Assembly (NCBI GenBank): GCA_002105175.1
Contig: MCGE01000012.1
Span: 1,178,001 to 1,242,000, forward strand
Direction of reading: 5' to 3'
DNA: 64,000 nt
Origin: Absidia repens
Taxonomy: Eukaryota; Mucoromycota; Mucoromycetes; Mucorales; Cunninghamellaceae
Position 1 is the first letter of the stretch; each line of letters begins with the position of its first letter. The notes under the pieces were generated by a model that did no database searches, had not been told where the DNA came from, and saw only the letters and a program-made list of their open reading frames with translations. Shown piece by piece: positions 36,932 through 48,735 of this stretch. Made by a program: the position numbers and the translations under genes.

Positions 36932-39831
36932 ATGGCAAGAGTCCATCTCTTCTCCCCAACGCTACATCATGAAAAACGACGCAGAATATCAAGTACTTCA
37001 ACATCTCCTGTAACAGATGATACTACTACACCAACTACCACCACCGTCGGCAACAATACCATCACCAATAATAATGACTTGAAAAAGCACGCCCATATGA
37101 ATGAACTCAGTCGACTGACTCAGCTTAACCAAGGTCCTCCTCCTACTTTATCCGATGATACTCATACTCTCGATATCACTGCTGTCCCTTCACCAAGTAC
37201 TGCTCATACCACTTCCTCTATTATCAACACATCGTCTACAGCTGCTGGTCAAAACAACAACACCCACCGAAATTCTACCATAAAAGAAACCTCCTTATCT
37301 GGACAAAATTCAACAAATTCACGCTCTGGTGCCGCGTTAACTGCCGCTTTCTTGCAGAATGCTACCAGCGATATGGACTTGGTGAATGCCTTTGCTGCTG
37401 CCCTATCTGGAAAACCTGGTATGTAGACTTACCTGATGAATACTATTGCTCAACATAATGCATTATTAACCTGTTTACTTTACTTCTTCAACCTGAAATA
37501 TAGAAACCTTACAAATGATTTGGGACAAAGTTCGGCGAGGATCAATGGGTGATGACAATGGACAACGACAGGGTGATGATAGCAAAGAAGACAAAGAACA
37601 ACATCCTAGTGCAAACAACGAAGACGCTGTAGATCAAGAAGCTGCAGCCACTGCCTTACAACTGCTCGGACTGGCCTCATCGTCAACAACCGCAACAACT
37701 GAAAAACAATCAAATGTAGATACTGATAAGGCGAAGGCGGCAAGTTCAACAACAACGAATGAATCACATACATCAATACCAGCAGGAACATCGAATGATG
37801 AAGATGCGGCAAATGTCACGGCGGCAGCGGCAGCTGCAGTTTTACGACAAGCATTAGCACATCAACAGCAACAGCAACAAAACCGATCACCCTCAGATAA
37901 CAGCAGCAGCAACAACAACAACAATAACGAATCATTGAATGCAAGCATGTTGATGGCAAATTACCCTGGTCTCACTTCACCTGGTGGAAATGTGGAAGGT
38001 CTGGAACTTCAGGATGAGATCATGCAAGATTACAAACGTGGTACTTGGACTCGGGAAGAAGATGAATTGTTATTGATGGGTATCAAAAAATATGGCTATG
38101 GCCGCTGGAAAGAAATCGCCAATACAATTCCTGGAAGAAAAGGCAAGCAATTGAAGCAACGATGGGACAACACCTTGGCATCAAAATATGTGGATACAGA
38201 GCTGCTTCAAAATAAATTACGACATGATGAACAACTGACAAAACTTCAACAACATCTGGAAGGTTTAACATCTGCCAATTTACCCACAACTACTGGTGCA
38301 GCATCAGCAAGTCATACCAATACATCAGCACAGGAAGCGACAATGAACAACAATATCACAAAATCGAATACTGAGGGCATGCCACGTGTGGATCAGGCAG
38401 ACTGGACGGAAATCGCTCACAAAATTACAGAAAAGGTACGAGAAGGTGATCAAGAAGCCATTGAAGCATTACTCTCTCAAGCTCTATTGGGAACGGGACA
38501 TCCTTTGGAAACTTCAACATCATCATTAACGCCAGTCAAAACTGAAGAACACCCTATCAATACATCAAGCGTCACCACAACTCCAGCAATCACTTCTAAC
38601 ACAACAGATGATGCAAAGTCACAATCATTATCTCACCCAGCACCCACCATGTCTGATATCGCTACCTCATTTCTGGAAAGCGTTGACTTCAACCGATCAA
38701 ATTCTCCTACCACAACACCATCCGCATCTTCATCCTCCATGCCAACTACCGCCGCTACTACCACCACCACCACCACAGTATCCGATAATAACAATATGAA
38801 CACTGCTCCATCATCATCCTCATCATCATCAGCACTCAATTACGCTGATGCCGCAGCACTTTCTCTTTACCAACAACTTAATCAACACCATCATGCAACT
38901 AATGTCAATGACACGAATGGCAGCCACAACAACCACAACAACCCAATGGCCACGATTCAAGCGCTAGCGAACAACCAGTATTTCCTCTCCAATCTATTTG
39001 CCAATGTTGAAAACGGTGGAAACGACAACGCCAATGCGGCTTTAGCAGCGGCAGCAGCAGCAGCGGCGGCAGCTATGGCACATGCAACCTCAGGCGCAGG
39101 CACCAATGCAGGTACGACATCAGCAGCGGATGCCTCATCACTTCTCGCTTCGACCATGCGATCGCATCTCCACTTGACCGGCACCACGAACAACAACAAC
39201 AACAATACGACAACTGCGGGTGGAAACACGGCCAGTCCTCGCCTCGGTGGAAACAACACCAGCAATGAAGAAGGGGAACACCGACTGACCACACCGGCAG
39301 GTAGTGCGAGTCCGAACAACCTCACATCCTCCGGCGCCGGTGGCTCAAGCAGTAGCCAACACAAACGACGACGATCCGATCCTGCCTTAGCCAACACACA
39401 AAGTGAAGCCATGTCGATTTATGCATCGTCGTCCCCCATTACCACCATGGTCAACAATCACCCGCACACGGTCTACCCTTGTCTTTTCCCCAATTGTGGC
39501 AAGGCCTTCGCACGACTCTACAATCTGAAATCACATTCTCGCACTCATACCGATGATCGTCCCTTCAACTGCCAATTGTGCAACACTGCGTTTAGTCGGA
39601 ACCATGACCTGAAACGACATTTGAAAACACATGTAGGCGAAAAACCGTACAAATGTAATGGATGTCACAAAACATTCTCAAGGTAAGAATACAAACAAAA
39701 AAGAGAGAGAGAGAGAGGAAGCTACAAAAGACACTGACATCCTTTTTTTTTCTTCTTGGATATGTAGATTAGATGCGTTGAAACGACACAAAAGCAATGC
39801 TCGGAATCAAGCGATATGTCTGGACAAGTAA
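36932..39831 (+). CDS. Myb/SANT plus C2H2 zinc-finger transcription factor
   Basis: Three exons, 36932-37418, 37504-39682 and 39768-39831; 909 residues. One Myb/SANT repeat lies at about 338-395: RGTWTREEDELLLMGIKKYG followed by YGRWKEIANTIPGRKGKQLK and QRWDNTL, with the three conserved tryptophans. At the extreme C terminus are three zinc fingers: YPCLFPNCGKAFARLYNLKS..H, FNCQLCNTAFSRNHDLKRH and YKCNGCHKTFSRLDALKRHK. The last finger is split by intron 2 and lacks a standard second His (a Cys follows later). The finger pattern resembles the fungal Crz1-like group. Between and around them are Asn/Ser/Thr/Ala-rich low-complexity segments. The start was set at ATG 36932; the frame is open further upstream. 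Both DNA-binding modules in one chain is the notable point. Confidence 0.85.
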
Positions 39832-40264
39832 AATACATGTCGAATCCGCTATGGTTAGCTTTCTTTCTTTCTTTTTTTTTTTTTTTATGTGATATCATAG
39901 ATCTTTGGTGTTACTTTAGTTTTTTATTTATTTATTTTCTCTATTAGTTTTTAGTTTTAGTTATCAATTTCACTCTGTATTCACTCCATCATCATCCCAC
40001 CACTTATACATATATATCCCTTCTTGATTTTCTCTCGTTATCCCTCTTGTCCTCCCTGTTTTTACTTTATCCACACTTATTAGTTCTATTGAACGTTGAT
40101 GCAAATAAATAAATAAATAGTCTATTACTTGTATATTATTAGAAAAAAAAAAAACAAAAAAACGGAAGTGTTGTATTGTTGACTGTTATGATTGGGCGGC
40201 GGTTATGGTGTCTTTTTCGGTTTTAATGAATACTGCAATGTTCAGCGAGAGGTCACCGAACAGT
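39832..40264. other. 3' flank of the Myb/C2H2 gene
   Basis: AT-rich 3' region. (AAAT)n near 40100-40120 includes AATAAATAAATAAATAG, a probable polyadenylation signal. A short A run at 40141-40154 precedes repeat copy D. Confidence 0.4.
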
Positions 40265-41200
40265 TCAACCTCCGCCCACGTGAAATATTTATTTTCTCTC
40301 TCGAGCGTTTTTTTTCGGCTCTCTTTCTTTTTTATTTTTTTTTTTTTTCACTTCATTTTTTCTTCACCATTCAACTTCAATGGGGTTATGTTGGATTTAG
40401 AATAGTGTCAGGACTAGTTTAGAAGCGTTTTCAGCTAAGGCATTACAAGATGCATGGGGAAGCTCTTTCATTTTGGACTCATGATTTAGGACCACCATTA
40501 GTTGGCTTTTTGGAACCTCCCCCCTCCCATTAGCTTAGTTTAGAGTTAGTTTGTATCTATATCTGAATAAAGCAGGTCTTTTTTTATTTGCTTCAATCAA
40601 TTGGTCTCTTTTACGTCTTGCATACACTAGATCCTCTTTTTTATTTTTATTATTATTATCATTAATCCCGTTTGATCAGGGTGAATGGTTGTTGTACTTA
40701 AAATAAAAAATACTCTTTCTCGTCATTCTCATGCCTTGTAATATATGTAACTTCCTTTTTTACAATTGTATCCTTTAAGTTAGTGTTGACCAGTCTCAAA
40801 CTCTCACATTATTCTGCCTCATTATTCTTCCAATAGATTCTTCCATTCAATCCCTTCTTACAATGAACCTCCCCTCGTCTTTAGTTTTGATATCTACTGA
40901 GATGCTTCAATAAAATATACTTTGTTTTTATTAAACATAAACTGGCCCACTGTGTTGGTATGTAGAATAAGAAATGTCATTAGTATAGCTGTTTTGTGAG
41001 TGTCTTTATCAAATACTTGATTTCTAATTCACACAATATGAGCCCTCCCCCCTAAAGACGTAGCAACTGCTTGTCGGTCTTTGGTCACTTATTATCAAAA
41101 ATATCCACGTTCCTTGCCTGACTAATCATAGTTTATACATCCAGATCGCTATTTTTTATTTATTTCTTTTTGCATGATGCTACTGTATGATAATAATAAT
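40265..41200 (+). repeat. Dispersed repeat, copy D (right arm)
   Basis: The box ctccgcccacgtg (40270) is followed by AT and pyrimidine tracts and atgttggatttagaatagtg (core 40400). Then come gcattacaagatgcatgggg, ctttcattttgg, tatatctgaataaag, ccgtttgatcaggg, cttacaatgaacctccc, gtagaataagaaatgtc and ggtcacttattatc (about 41085). It ends near a gataataataat sequence at 41190. Copies of this block order occur in A, C, E and F. Confidence 0.75.
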
Positions 41201-41926
41201 CACCCCCTCCCACCTTCAAAAATTGACGCCAGATGAGCTCTCAAGGGACTTTTCCTTCGCACCATTCACAGCCAAAATAAAAACAACAAGCCCCCTCATA
41301 CAACTTCGCTGCACTGTACTGTATTATACATGAATGAAATGCGGTTTTGAATAAAAATAACGGTATTTTTTTTTTATTTCGATTGGTATCATAACTTTAT
41401 CATGATAAGTTAATTAATCCGTGACAAAAATATACAAAGATGATTGATACTTTTATACCTCATTGCCAGGTCAAGATGATAAATAATACATAAACATACT
41501 AAAGAAAAAACTAAACTAAAAAATGGCCAAGAAGAAAAGATAAGAGAGTCATGGACAAGAATGAGTCAAGTGAACAAGAAGTGATAAATATAGTAGTAAA
41601 AAAAAATAGAGAGGGGGTTAAAAAGACAGTTCTTCAAATTCAAATCACCATTGCAATGCATGCTTGCTCGAAGCAAACAGTAATTTTTAAATTTTTATTG
41701 AAGTCATTTTTTTTTTGAGGAAGGAGAGGGGGGGGGGACGAATGGCGGGAAGGAAAAAAAAAAAAAAAAAAAAAAAAAAAGGAGAGGTGAAGTTCTACTA
41801 TAAAGAATGTACAAAATGAAAAAAAAAGTTTCAGCTACGAGATATGATTACACTAATAACACTAGGATATTGTATAAACTAATTGATATCTAATGGAATG
41901 GAGGAGTGAAGGGAAGAGGGGAGTGT
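41201..41926. other. Spacer and 3' flank of the BAG6-like gene
   Basis: About 700 bases without a gene. A G run (41731-41738) and an A run of about 25 (41756-41780) lie in the probable 3' UTR of the minus-strand gene. Confidence 0.4.
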
Positions 41927-43997
41927 TCAGTTATCACCATCCACGGAGCGCCGTATTCCTTTCCCTTTTTTTGTAGTAGCTGTAGAAGTGGTATGTCTAT
42001 TTCCGGTTTTCAAGTTGGTTTTGTTGGATTTTTGTCGTTTGGACGAACTTGATGCGGTAGTAGATGAAGAGGAATGGTCGGTGGTGGCTGCGCTGGTGGA
42101 TCGAGTTTTTCTTTTCTTCGAGGATGATGTGGTAGCTGTGTCCAGTGCTTTCGAAGATCGTGATTTTCGTTTGCCTGATGATGATGCTGAGGAGGAGGAG
42201 GAGGAGGGGGAGGATGTCACGGTTTCGGGCGAACGGGTGGTCATGGTTGATGATGGTGGGTTTCTTGACTGTGTTCGTCGGGTATTTCTACTTGTTGTTC
42301 CCGCCGTGTTTACTTGCTGATTGCGTCCACGAGTAGAAGATCGTAAGCTTCTTCTTTGACGAGGTGAAGTCACGCTACCCATGATATCGCCAACGAATTG
42401 ATTCACTGTGTTCAAGTTTTGAATAGACGAGACCATATGCTGAAGTCGGGGTGCCAGCTACGTTGAAAACCAAACAATGAATATAGGTCAGAGCACTATT
42501 ATTTCCACTTTCCGAATTCTATCTTTCCCTCTAGGTTTTTTTTCAATTACTTGATCATGAGAAGCATTTTCCGTTTGAAGTTCTTGACCCAGTTGGCGCA
42601 TTCTAGCTGACATGGTATCCATCAAATCCGATATGTTGTTCACTACATATCCCACTTGTGCCATTTCACTTGTTCCACTTGCCCTTAATTGAGATCGTAT
42701 CGTCTGGATTGTTTCAGGACTTGCGTTGCTAGCTGCCGCTGGATTGAATTGAGTGGTATCTATTAAAGAAAGAAAAAACAGTTGTAATTTAGTGTCATTG
42801 ACCCCTTGTTTATAACTAATCAAAGCAAATGCCTCGTCTGTTACCTGCTTCGCCTGGTAATGCATCCAAGTTCGTCCGGATGTTCGTCATGGCTGAAACA
42901 GTTCTAATCAATCGAGTTTCTAATGATGGCTGCTTTGCGATGAGAAATAAAATGGAGTTAAATTAGTATCATCTATCTTGAGGCACCTTCTCAAAAAAAT
43001 AAAAATAAAAAAACGAGAGAAGTTACTTACGGTAGTGGCCCTTGGAACAGTATTATCCAATAAGGAGGAAAATTCGCCAGGTTGTCTTCTGTTTAACCAA
43101 TCACCTAGTGTCAATGATGGACGAGGAGTTGTGCCGTTGTTGTTCCTGGCTGCTGTGTTATTCTACGATAGATTCACGAAAAACGATGAGCATCATTGTC
43201 AGCCCTCTCACCCCCCTTTTTTTTCTTTCATATACCTGAGATGGGAGACTAAACGTATATTGTGTACGGGTATTCATTGGACCATTCATTGCACCATTTC
43301 TATCCGACGCGCCACCTAATATACCACTAAATAATGATGAGAGAGCCTAGAGAAATGATAAAAAGAAAAAAAAAAGGTCAACAAGCATAAATCACCAGTG
43401 CGGCTAAAAAGAGGCCTAACAAACTTACCGATGTCGATCCACCAAGATCACTAATATTGGCATCCAGAGTGATAAAGGTATATCCTTCGGCCATACCAGG
43501 AAACATTTGAGGCGTCGATCCTCTTGGTGTACTGAGAGGTTCATCTATGACATGATAGGTAGCGACCAGAAGTATAAAAATCAGCAAAAAAAAAAAAAAA
43601 AAAAAGTAAATTCAACTAGATATATAAAGTTATTCACAGTATTGTATTTTGTATTACCATTGACAGGATTTGTGGGAGCGTCAGCAGGTCGTGCTACTAG
43701 GTGGATGATCTTACCATCTTCTAGATTGGCTATAAAAAGACGGAAGAGAAGATTGGAGTTAGTACTGCTGCTGTTAATCAAACAAAAGGATCATTCTTAT
43801 TTACAGTAATCAGTGAGCTGCGTCCCATCCTTGAGCACCTTTCCTTGGAAAATAAGACGTTGCCGATCATTTGCGATGTCAAATTCGAGTCGAATAGCGT
43901 CTTTTAGTTGTAAAACAGATGCTGAGCTCGGAACTACCACTGATCGCATTGTTTGGGACATCGTTTTTATAAGAAGCGTCCACGTATCAGAAGACAT
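41927..43997 (-). CDS. Ubiquitin-like-domain protein, BAG6/Scythe-like
   Basis: Eight exons: 43997-43805, 43729-43658, 43544-43429, 43346-43236, 43162-43031, 42929-42845, 42759-42551 and 42457-41927; 482 residues. The N terminus is a ubiquitin-like domain (about 5-80): TWTLLIKTMSQTMRSVVVPS, then VLQLKDAIRLEFDIANDRQR and LIFQGKVLKDGTQLTDY, ending in IIHLVARP as in BAG6 and ubiquilin-type proteins. The middle has an Asn/Thr-rich region and helical segments (IQTIRSQLRASGTSEMAQVG, LMDTMSARMRQLGQELQTE) reminiscent of the fungal BAG6/Scythe-like central region. The C-terminal about 140 residues are Ser/Thr/Lys/Arg-rich with a KKRKTR nuclear-localisation-like patch. BAG6 handles mislocalised hydrophobic proteins with the GET pathway. 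The fungal equivalence is inference from the domain only. Confidence 0.7.
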
Positions 43998-45045
43998 TGT
44001 ATTAAGATAATATTATATGAGAACTAAAGGTGATAAAGTCAGGTAAAAAAAAGATGGAAGAAAAAATAAAGAAAACGAAAAAATATAAAAATGGGAACTG
44101 CGCTAGCTTTATACCAAGTAAAGCGGGATTTGAAAAGTTTAAACGGGACAAACAAAAAAAAAAGACACCCGCAGTCTGATCTATCAAAAATACTAGCCTT
44201 AAATAACCTACTATTTTCTTTGATTGGGCAATATTGTAAATTTTGTCACTACTGAATGGCAATGACAGATACATAAATAAAATAACAACAACTGAATATC
44301 TGTGAAAATGAAAGATAAATGTGTACTGCCTGCAGATATACTAGATGATGACTTTTCTGCGCAATGACTTTATGAAAGGCAAGTCTGATATCTTTGTACA
44401 ACGTATGATTACATCAGTACTTCGTTCTTGATCGCGTATTTCACCTTGAACCAAAATGTTTCAGTTGGGGTCAGCTCCGGAGAGTATAAATGAAGACGAT
44501 GGATGTAGCGATATCCACCTCTCAGTAAGTAAGTGTTTTAATGTTTTTCATTGTCTATAATCAGTTAGTAGTGTTTGAATTCATGGTGTACATACATCGA
44601 TGTTAACTATTGTGCCTTTTGATAAGTAAATAATAATTGAATAATTGATTGTTCCTGCTGAAATTCAAATCCAGAGTGGGGGAGTTTTCGGTGCACGGTT
44701 ATTTAAAAAAATTTAACCTTTTCTGCTTTTTTTTTTTTTTTTTTTTTTTTTTCCTCCCATCTACTTACTTTTAGGATTTTTTCTTGCGAGAGGTAGTATG
44801 CTTTGACGTTTCGTCCGCACGGGCTCTTTTTCTTCCTTTGAAATATTTTATGGCTTTTTTTATACATTGAATAGGACGCTTTTGTCTAAGATGCCGTACA
44901 AATTCTACCTCCTCGTGGTGGTATCTGGGTAACGCTAAAGAATTTCACAGGAATTTATAATTCGCAGTCATTGTAAGGTAGGTTCGAAGGAAATTCATGA
45001 ATAGTATTTATAAATATTTATCAACTCAACTTTTCACTTTTTTTG
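43998..45045. other. Promoter of the BAG6-like gene and unassigned DNA
   Basis: About 1 kb. Around 44456 there is a short open frame (MFQLGSAPESINEDDGCSDI) followed by HLS and a GTAAGTAAG donor-like sequence on the plus strand, which could be a first exon of the degenerate gene to the right. No acceptor could be matched in frame. A T run lies at 44731-44752. Confidence 0.3.
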
Positions 45046-45689
45046 AGCAAAGCGATGCTGTAGCCTACACTACTTAGTTGCTTTTTACTTGTTTATGGAA
45101 TCATGGTCGGGTTGTAAGGAACAAACGGGTGACGCCTGCTGTAATTGACACGGCTTTGTTGTCGCCGAACAGCGGGTGCGCCTCTCCTCAGTGTTTCAGT
45201 GAGCTAGCCCAGTGATATAACCGAACAAGAACGGTATCTGATTGGACCTAAAGTGGATGGGCTTTATAGCGTGGACACAATTGAATAGGGTGCGCGGAAG
45301 TAGGTCGTCATCCTGTCGAAACAAATCAACAAAGGCAGTTTCAGATGGATTTCTCAACCAACCGAAATGCTTGAAAGACATGTTGGTTACGTTGGCGAAA
45401 GGCCGCAATCATTCACTGGAAAATGAACTCGCCACAGTAGGTTTTCTGGTCATTGGCAACAAAATCCAGTTGGTGGAGCTGGAATGTCCAGCTTTCTACG
45501 CCGCCCATGTCATCCGATCCGACTTTTTCTTCTTCCCAGAAATCAACCATACGTTCGTGCAAAACTTCATTCCTCTAATCATGCTCGCATTACTGGGCAG
45601 AATGAAGATGGAAAGGACAGTAAAATCCTTGACGAAGTCAACTGACAACGTTGCCATTTTCAGTGGGTTTGACGAAAATCAAAAATTCA
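45046..45689 (+). pseudogene. Probable remnant of a multicopy gene, fused to repeat copy E
   Basis: GC-richer than its surroundings, with an open frame from about 45257 to beyond the repeat border. The conserved-looking part is CLKDMLVTLAKGRNHSLENE, LATVGFLVIGNKIQLVELEC, PAFYAAHVIRSD and NFIPLIMLALLGRMKMERTV. There is no clear start codon or promoter, the upstream frame (45046-45240) holds several stops, and the frame simply runs on into the non-coding repeat. I have an impression of similar sequences as C-terminal parts of lineage-specific Mucorales proteins, but cannot name the family. The segment MDLKWMGFIAWTQLNR-like near 45245 and the later block may be two decayed pieces. Classed as pseudogene; a short active gene is the alternative. 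Confidence 0.4.
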
Positions 45690-46530
45690 CATCCCGCCCA
45701 CGTGGATGTACATTGACTCCCATTTTTTATTTTTTGCACTCTTTCTTTCCTTTTTCCTTCTTTAATTCTTCACAATTGTGGTTCCCATGGGATCATGTTG
45801 GACTTAGATTCGTATCAGGACTGTTTAGAAGTGGTTTCAGAACAGGAATTATAAAATGCATGGGGAAATCCTTTCATTATGGATCCAGGATTTGGAACCA
45901 CCATTAGCTTGCCTCTTGGAGCCTTCATTAGCTTAGTTTACTGTTTATTTGTCCATAGTTTGTATTAATATCTGAATAAAATATGTCTCTTTTCACTTCG
46001 AATGAAAATTGTTCCATTAATCTCTTCCATGTCTTGCATACTAGATCCCTGTTTTTTTTATATTACCATTAATTCCGTTTGATCAGGGCTGACGGCCTTC
46101 AATAAAAGATGATTTTTCCAGTCATTCTCATACATTGTACTACATGGTATCTCTCTTTTGACAGTTGAACCCATTATATAGTGTTGACCATTCTTCAAAT
46201 CCCAAATTAGTCTCCCTCATACTTCGTCCAATAAACCCTGCCTCTACGTCCCTTGTTAAAATGTACCATACGACGTTAGTTTTAGTATCTAACTACCTAT
46301 ATGTTTCAATAAAATAGGACATTTTTATAAACTATACTCTGACCGATTATATAATAAACATTGCAGCTATTGTAGCTATTTTGCACGTGTTCTACCATAT
46401 ACTTGCTCACCATGACTACATTCTCCCCCAATTGCTGGTAATCTTGGATCACTTTTTATCAAAATTAGCCAGATGCCTGCTTGACCAACCATATCAATGA
46501 ATCAATATCGTACTGTGCATGTTTGTGCCG
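45690..46530 (+). repeat. Dispersed repeat, copy E (right arm)
   Basis: The box atcccgcccacgtgg (45691) is followed by a pyrimidine tract, atgttggacttagattcgta (core 45807), gcatggggaaatcctttcat, atctgaataaaatatgtctc and ccgtttgatcagggctgac. Further downstream are cccttgttaaaatgtacc, tttagtatctaacta, tttcaataaaatagg and ggatcactttttatcaaaat near 46450. The order of blocks equals copies A, C and D. Left of the box lies the gene remnant rather than the left arm seen in A and B. Confidence 0.75.
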
Positions 46531-47199
46531 CTATAAATCATTCTCTACTGCATATCTCGCTTATCTAAGTCTAACTGGCCTTACTCGGTTGACCGTTTTA
46601 GACCTTTTAATATGAATCATGGGTCTCTTTGTTCACGAAACTAACCTATCCGCCAGCAAAATCTTTTTGTTTTAAAGCACGTCACTATAAGCCCAACATT
46701 TAGTGTAATATACATAATCGTTACGTAGATATCGCATATGACCTCCAAGCACCTCATATTCATATTATGTATTGTGAGCTTAATTTATTTTCATTTAAAC
46801 AGCATATAATCGAGTCTATGTCCCCTCAGCGCATACATGAACATATTGACCGTCCCCCTTCCCCTGTCTTTGTGACCCTCCTTTCCAAGTCGTTACACTG
46901 TATCACAATACATTCTACACGACTCATAGTACATACCCCGTAATACAATCTATAATAACCATGTTCTAATCAAATCATACCACATCGGTCCCTATGGTCA
47001 ATAGTTTTATTGACAATCGCAAAAACGAGAAAAAACGCAATGAGTAAGAGAAGCAAATGATAAAATAAATAGTTTATTGTATATATGGGACAAAAAAAAA
47101 TATATATAAAGGAATATAAAACACATGTGGAATAAATAAATAAATAAAAAAAGCATACTAGAGAATAAACTACAATGATATAAATTAGAGCGTCCATCT
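46531..47199. other. Spacer and 3' flank of the cytidylyltransferase gene
   Basis: No gene recognised. On the minus strand a candidate polyadenylation signal (TTTATT, 47128-47150 region with AAATAAATAAATAAA) lies shortly after the stop codon. Confidence 0.4.
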
Positions 47200-48735
47200 T
47201 CATTTTTCTAATTTGCGCTTCTTTTGTTGTTGGTTGTTGTTACTGCCGCTTGAAGAAGAAGAAGAAGAGCTGGTGGGAGTTGTATCTTGGTCACTTCCAT
47301 CTTCTTCTTCAGATACTTCGGTACTATTTGCACAACTACTGTCGTCCATAAGCAATCGCTTTCTGTGTCGCTTTTTCCAGAATTTGTCCTATTAGACGAA
47401 AAAAAGTATGTATTAACAAAAAGGAGGCCTATTATTTGTTATATACACTTACCACAACATCTTCAGCACCGAAAATTCCACTGAATTGTCGTACAAAATC
47501 ATGACTTCGGTCTTCCCATAATCCAAAAGTATCATGTAATGCTGTCTTGATGGTATGTCGCAAGTCGTCAATGGATTTTTTGGTTTTGATTTTTCTTTCC
47601 TATCAAGTGGATCATAATAATAATCATGGGGATGGTTAGTTGGTGGTTCCCTTTCCTCCCTTGTGATCACGACCCTCCCCTCTTTCCCATTTGCTTGCGT
47701 CCTCCCCGTCATTATTTCCTTCTTACCTTGAAAGGCGAGATATTCAAATCCTTTGCAGTGACCCCACGTTCCAGATTTCGGCGCAAGTAAGCATCATAAT
47801 CACGGACAATACGAGTAATCAAATCAGACGTGGAGATCCCTTCGGTGCGTTCTGTTGGCCAAAATCTTCCTTGATCTTTGACAAAGGCATAGACGTCACC
47901 AGATTCGCTACTTCCATAGGGTTCAGCATCGTGGGCAACATAATCTATTTTGTGCTTGTCGAGGAACTCCTGTGTCACAAACCAAGGTGCGTCGGTGACC
48001 ACTTGGTCGACCCATCTACAATGGCGTACAGCTTCGTATCGTTCCACATCGCTCATCACCGTCTTGCCTTTTCGTTTGTGAGTTTCAATATCGTTGCTAA
48101 CTAGTTGGATCCAAAAAACAAAGATGATGATGATTGTTAGTATCTATCATTTTATCATCACCCAGAACCGTATATTCATTTTGCAAACATACCACCAACA
48201 AGTAAATGGACATTTTTGAAAGCCTTTTTGGATTGTTCAAGAGCCTTTGCATGGCCAAAGTGGAATAAGTCAAAGATCCCGTCACTGTATATACGTACTG
48301 GACGATCTGTAGGTGGCTATTTAATAAATAAATAAAAAATAGAATGAGAATGACATATGGAAAAAGTAAAAGAGGTCAAGTTTTTCGTCATACCATGTTG
48401 ATATTGAAGCCATACTTCTTCTCCAGGCGCTTCACCAAGGTAGCATCATCTTCAGGGATATCGGAAGCAATGGCAGAGTCAGTAATAGGTACATCCTTTG
48501 CTACAGTGGAGGATGCCATCAAGTCTACGTTGTTTTCATCTAATAACAGAATAAAGTTGGTCAAGGTGTTCAAACGTTCAAAAAAAAAACACAACAAAAA
48601 AAAAAACCTTATCTCGTTTATTTCCTTTTCTTGCAAAGTCTTCTTACCTGATGATTCAACAGAGTCTGGCTGTTCCGTAGCAGGTCTCTTACGTTTGGAG
48701 CCATTCTTCTTGGAAGAGGTGGAAGTGGGATTCAT
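47200..48735 (-). CDS. PCT1: Choline-phosphate cytidylyltransferase
   Basis: Six exons: 48735-48648, 48539-48394, 48316-48193, 48100-47727, 47599-47453 and 47388-47200; 355 residues. The catalytic domain (about 83-225) has [20 protein letters not shown] with the HxGH motif (97-100), then [15 protein letters not shown] and [10 protein letters not shown]. The second signature RTEGISTSD is at about 204-212. These are the nucleotidyltransferase signatures of the CTP:phosphocholine enzyme, which makes CDP-choline in the Kennedy pathway. After it come a Lys-rich membrane-sensing amphipathic segment ([20 protein letters not shown]) and a Ser-rich tail ending KKRKLEK. The N-terminal 75 residues hold a KRKR nuclear-localisation-like patch. 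Length is close to the fungal enzyme (about 420) but with a short tail. The ethanolamine enzyme (ECT1) is excluded because only one catalytic domain is present. Confidence 0.93.
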
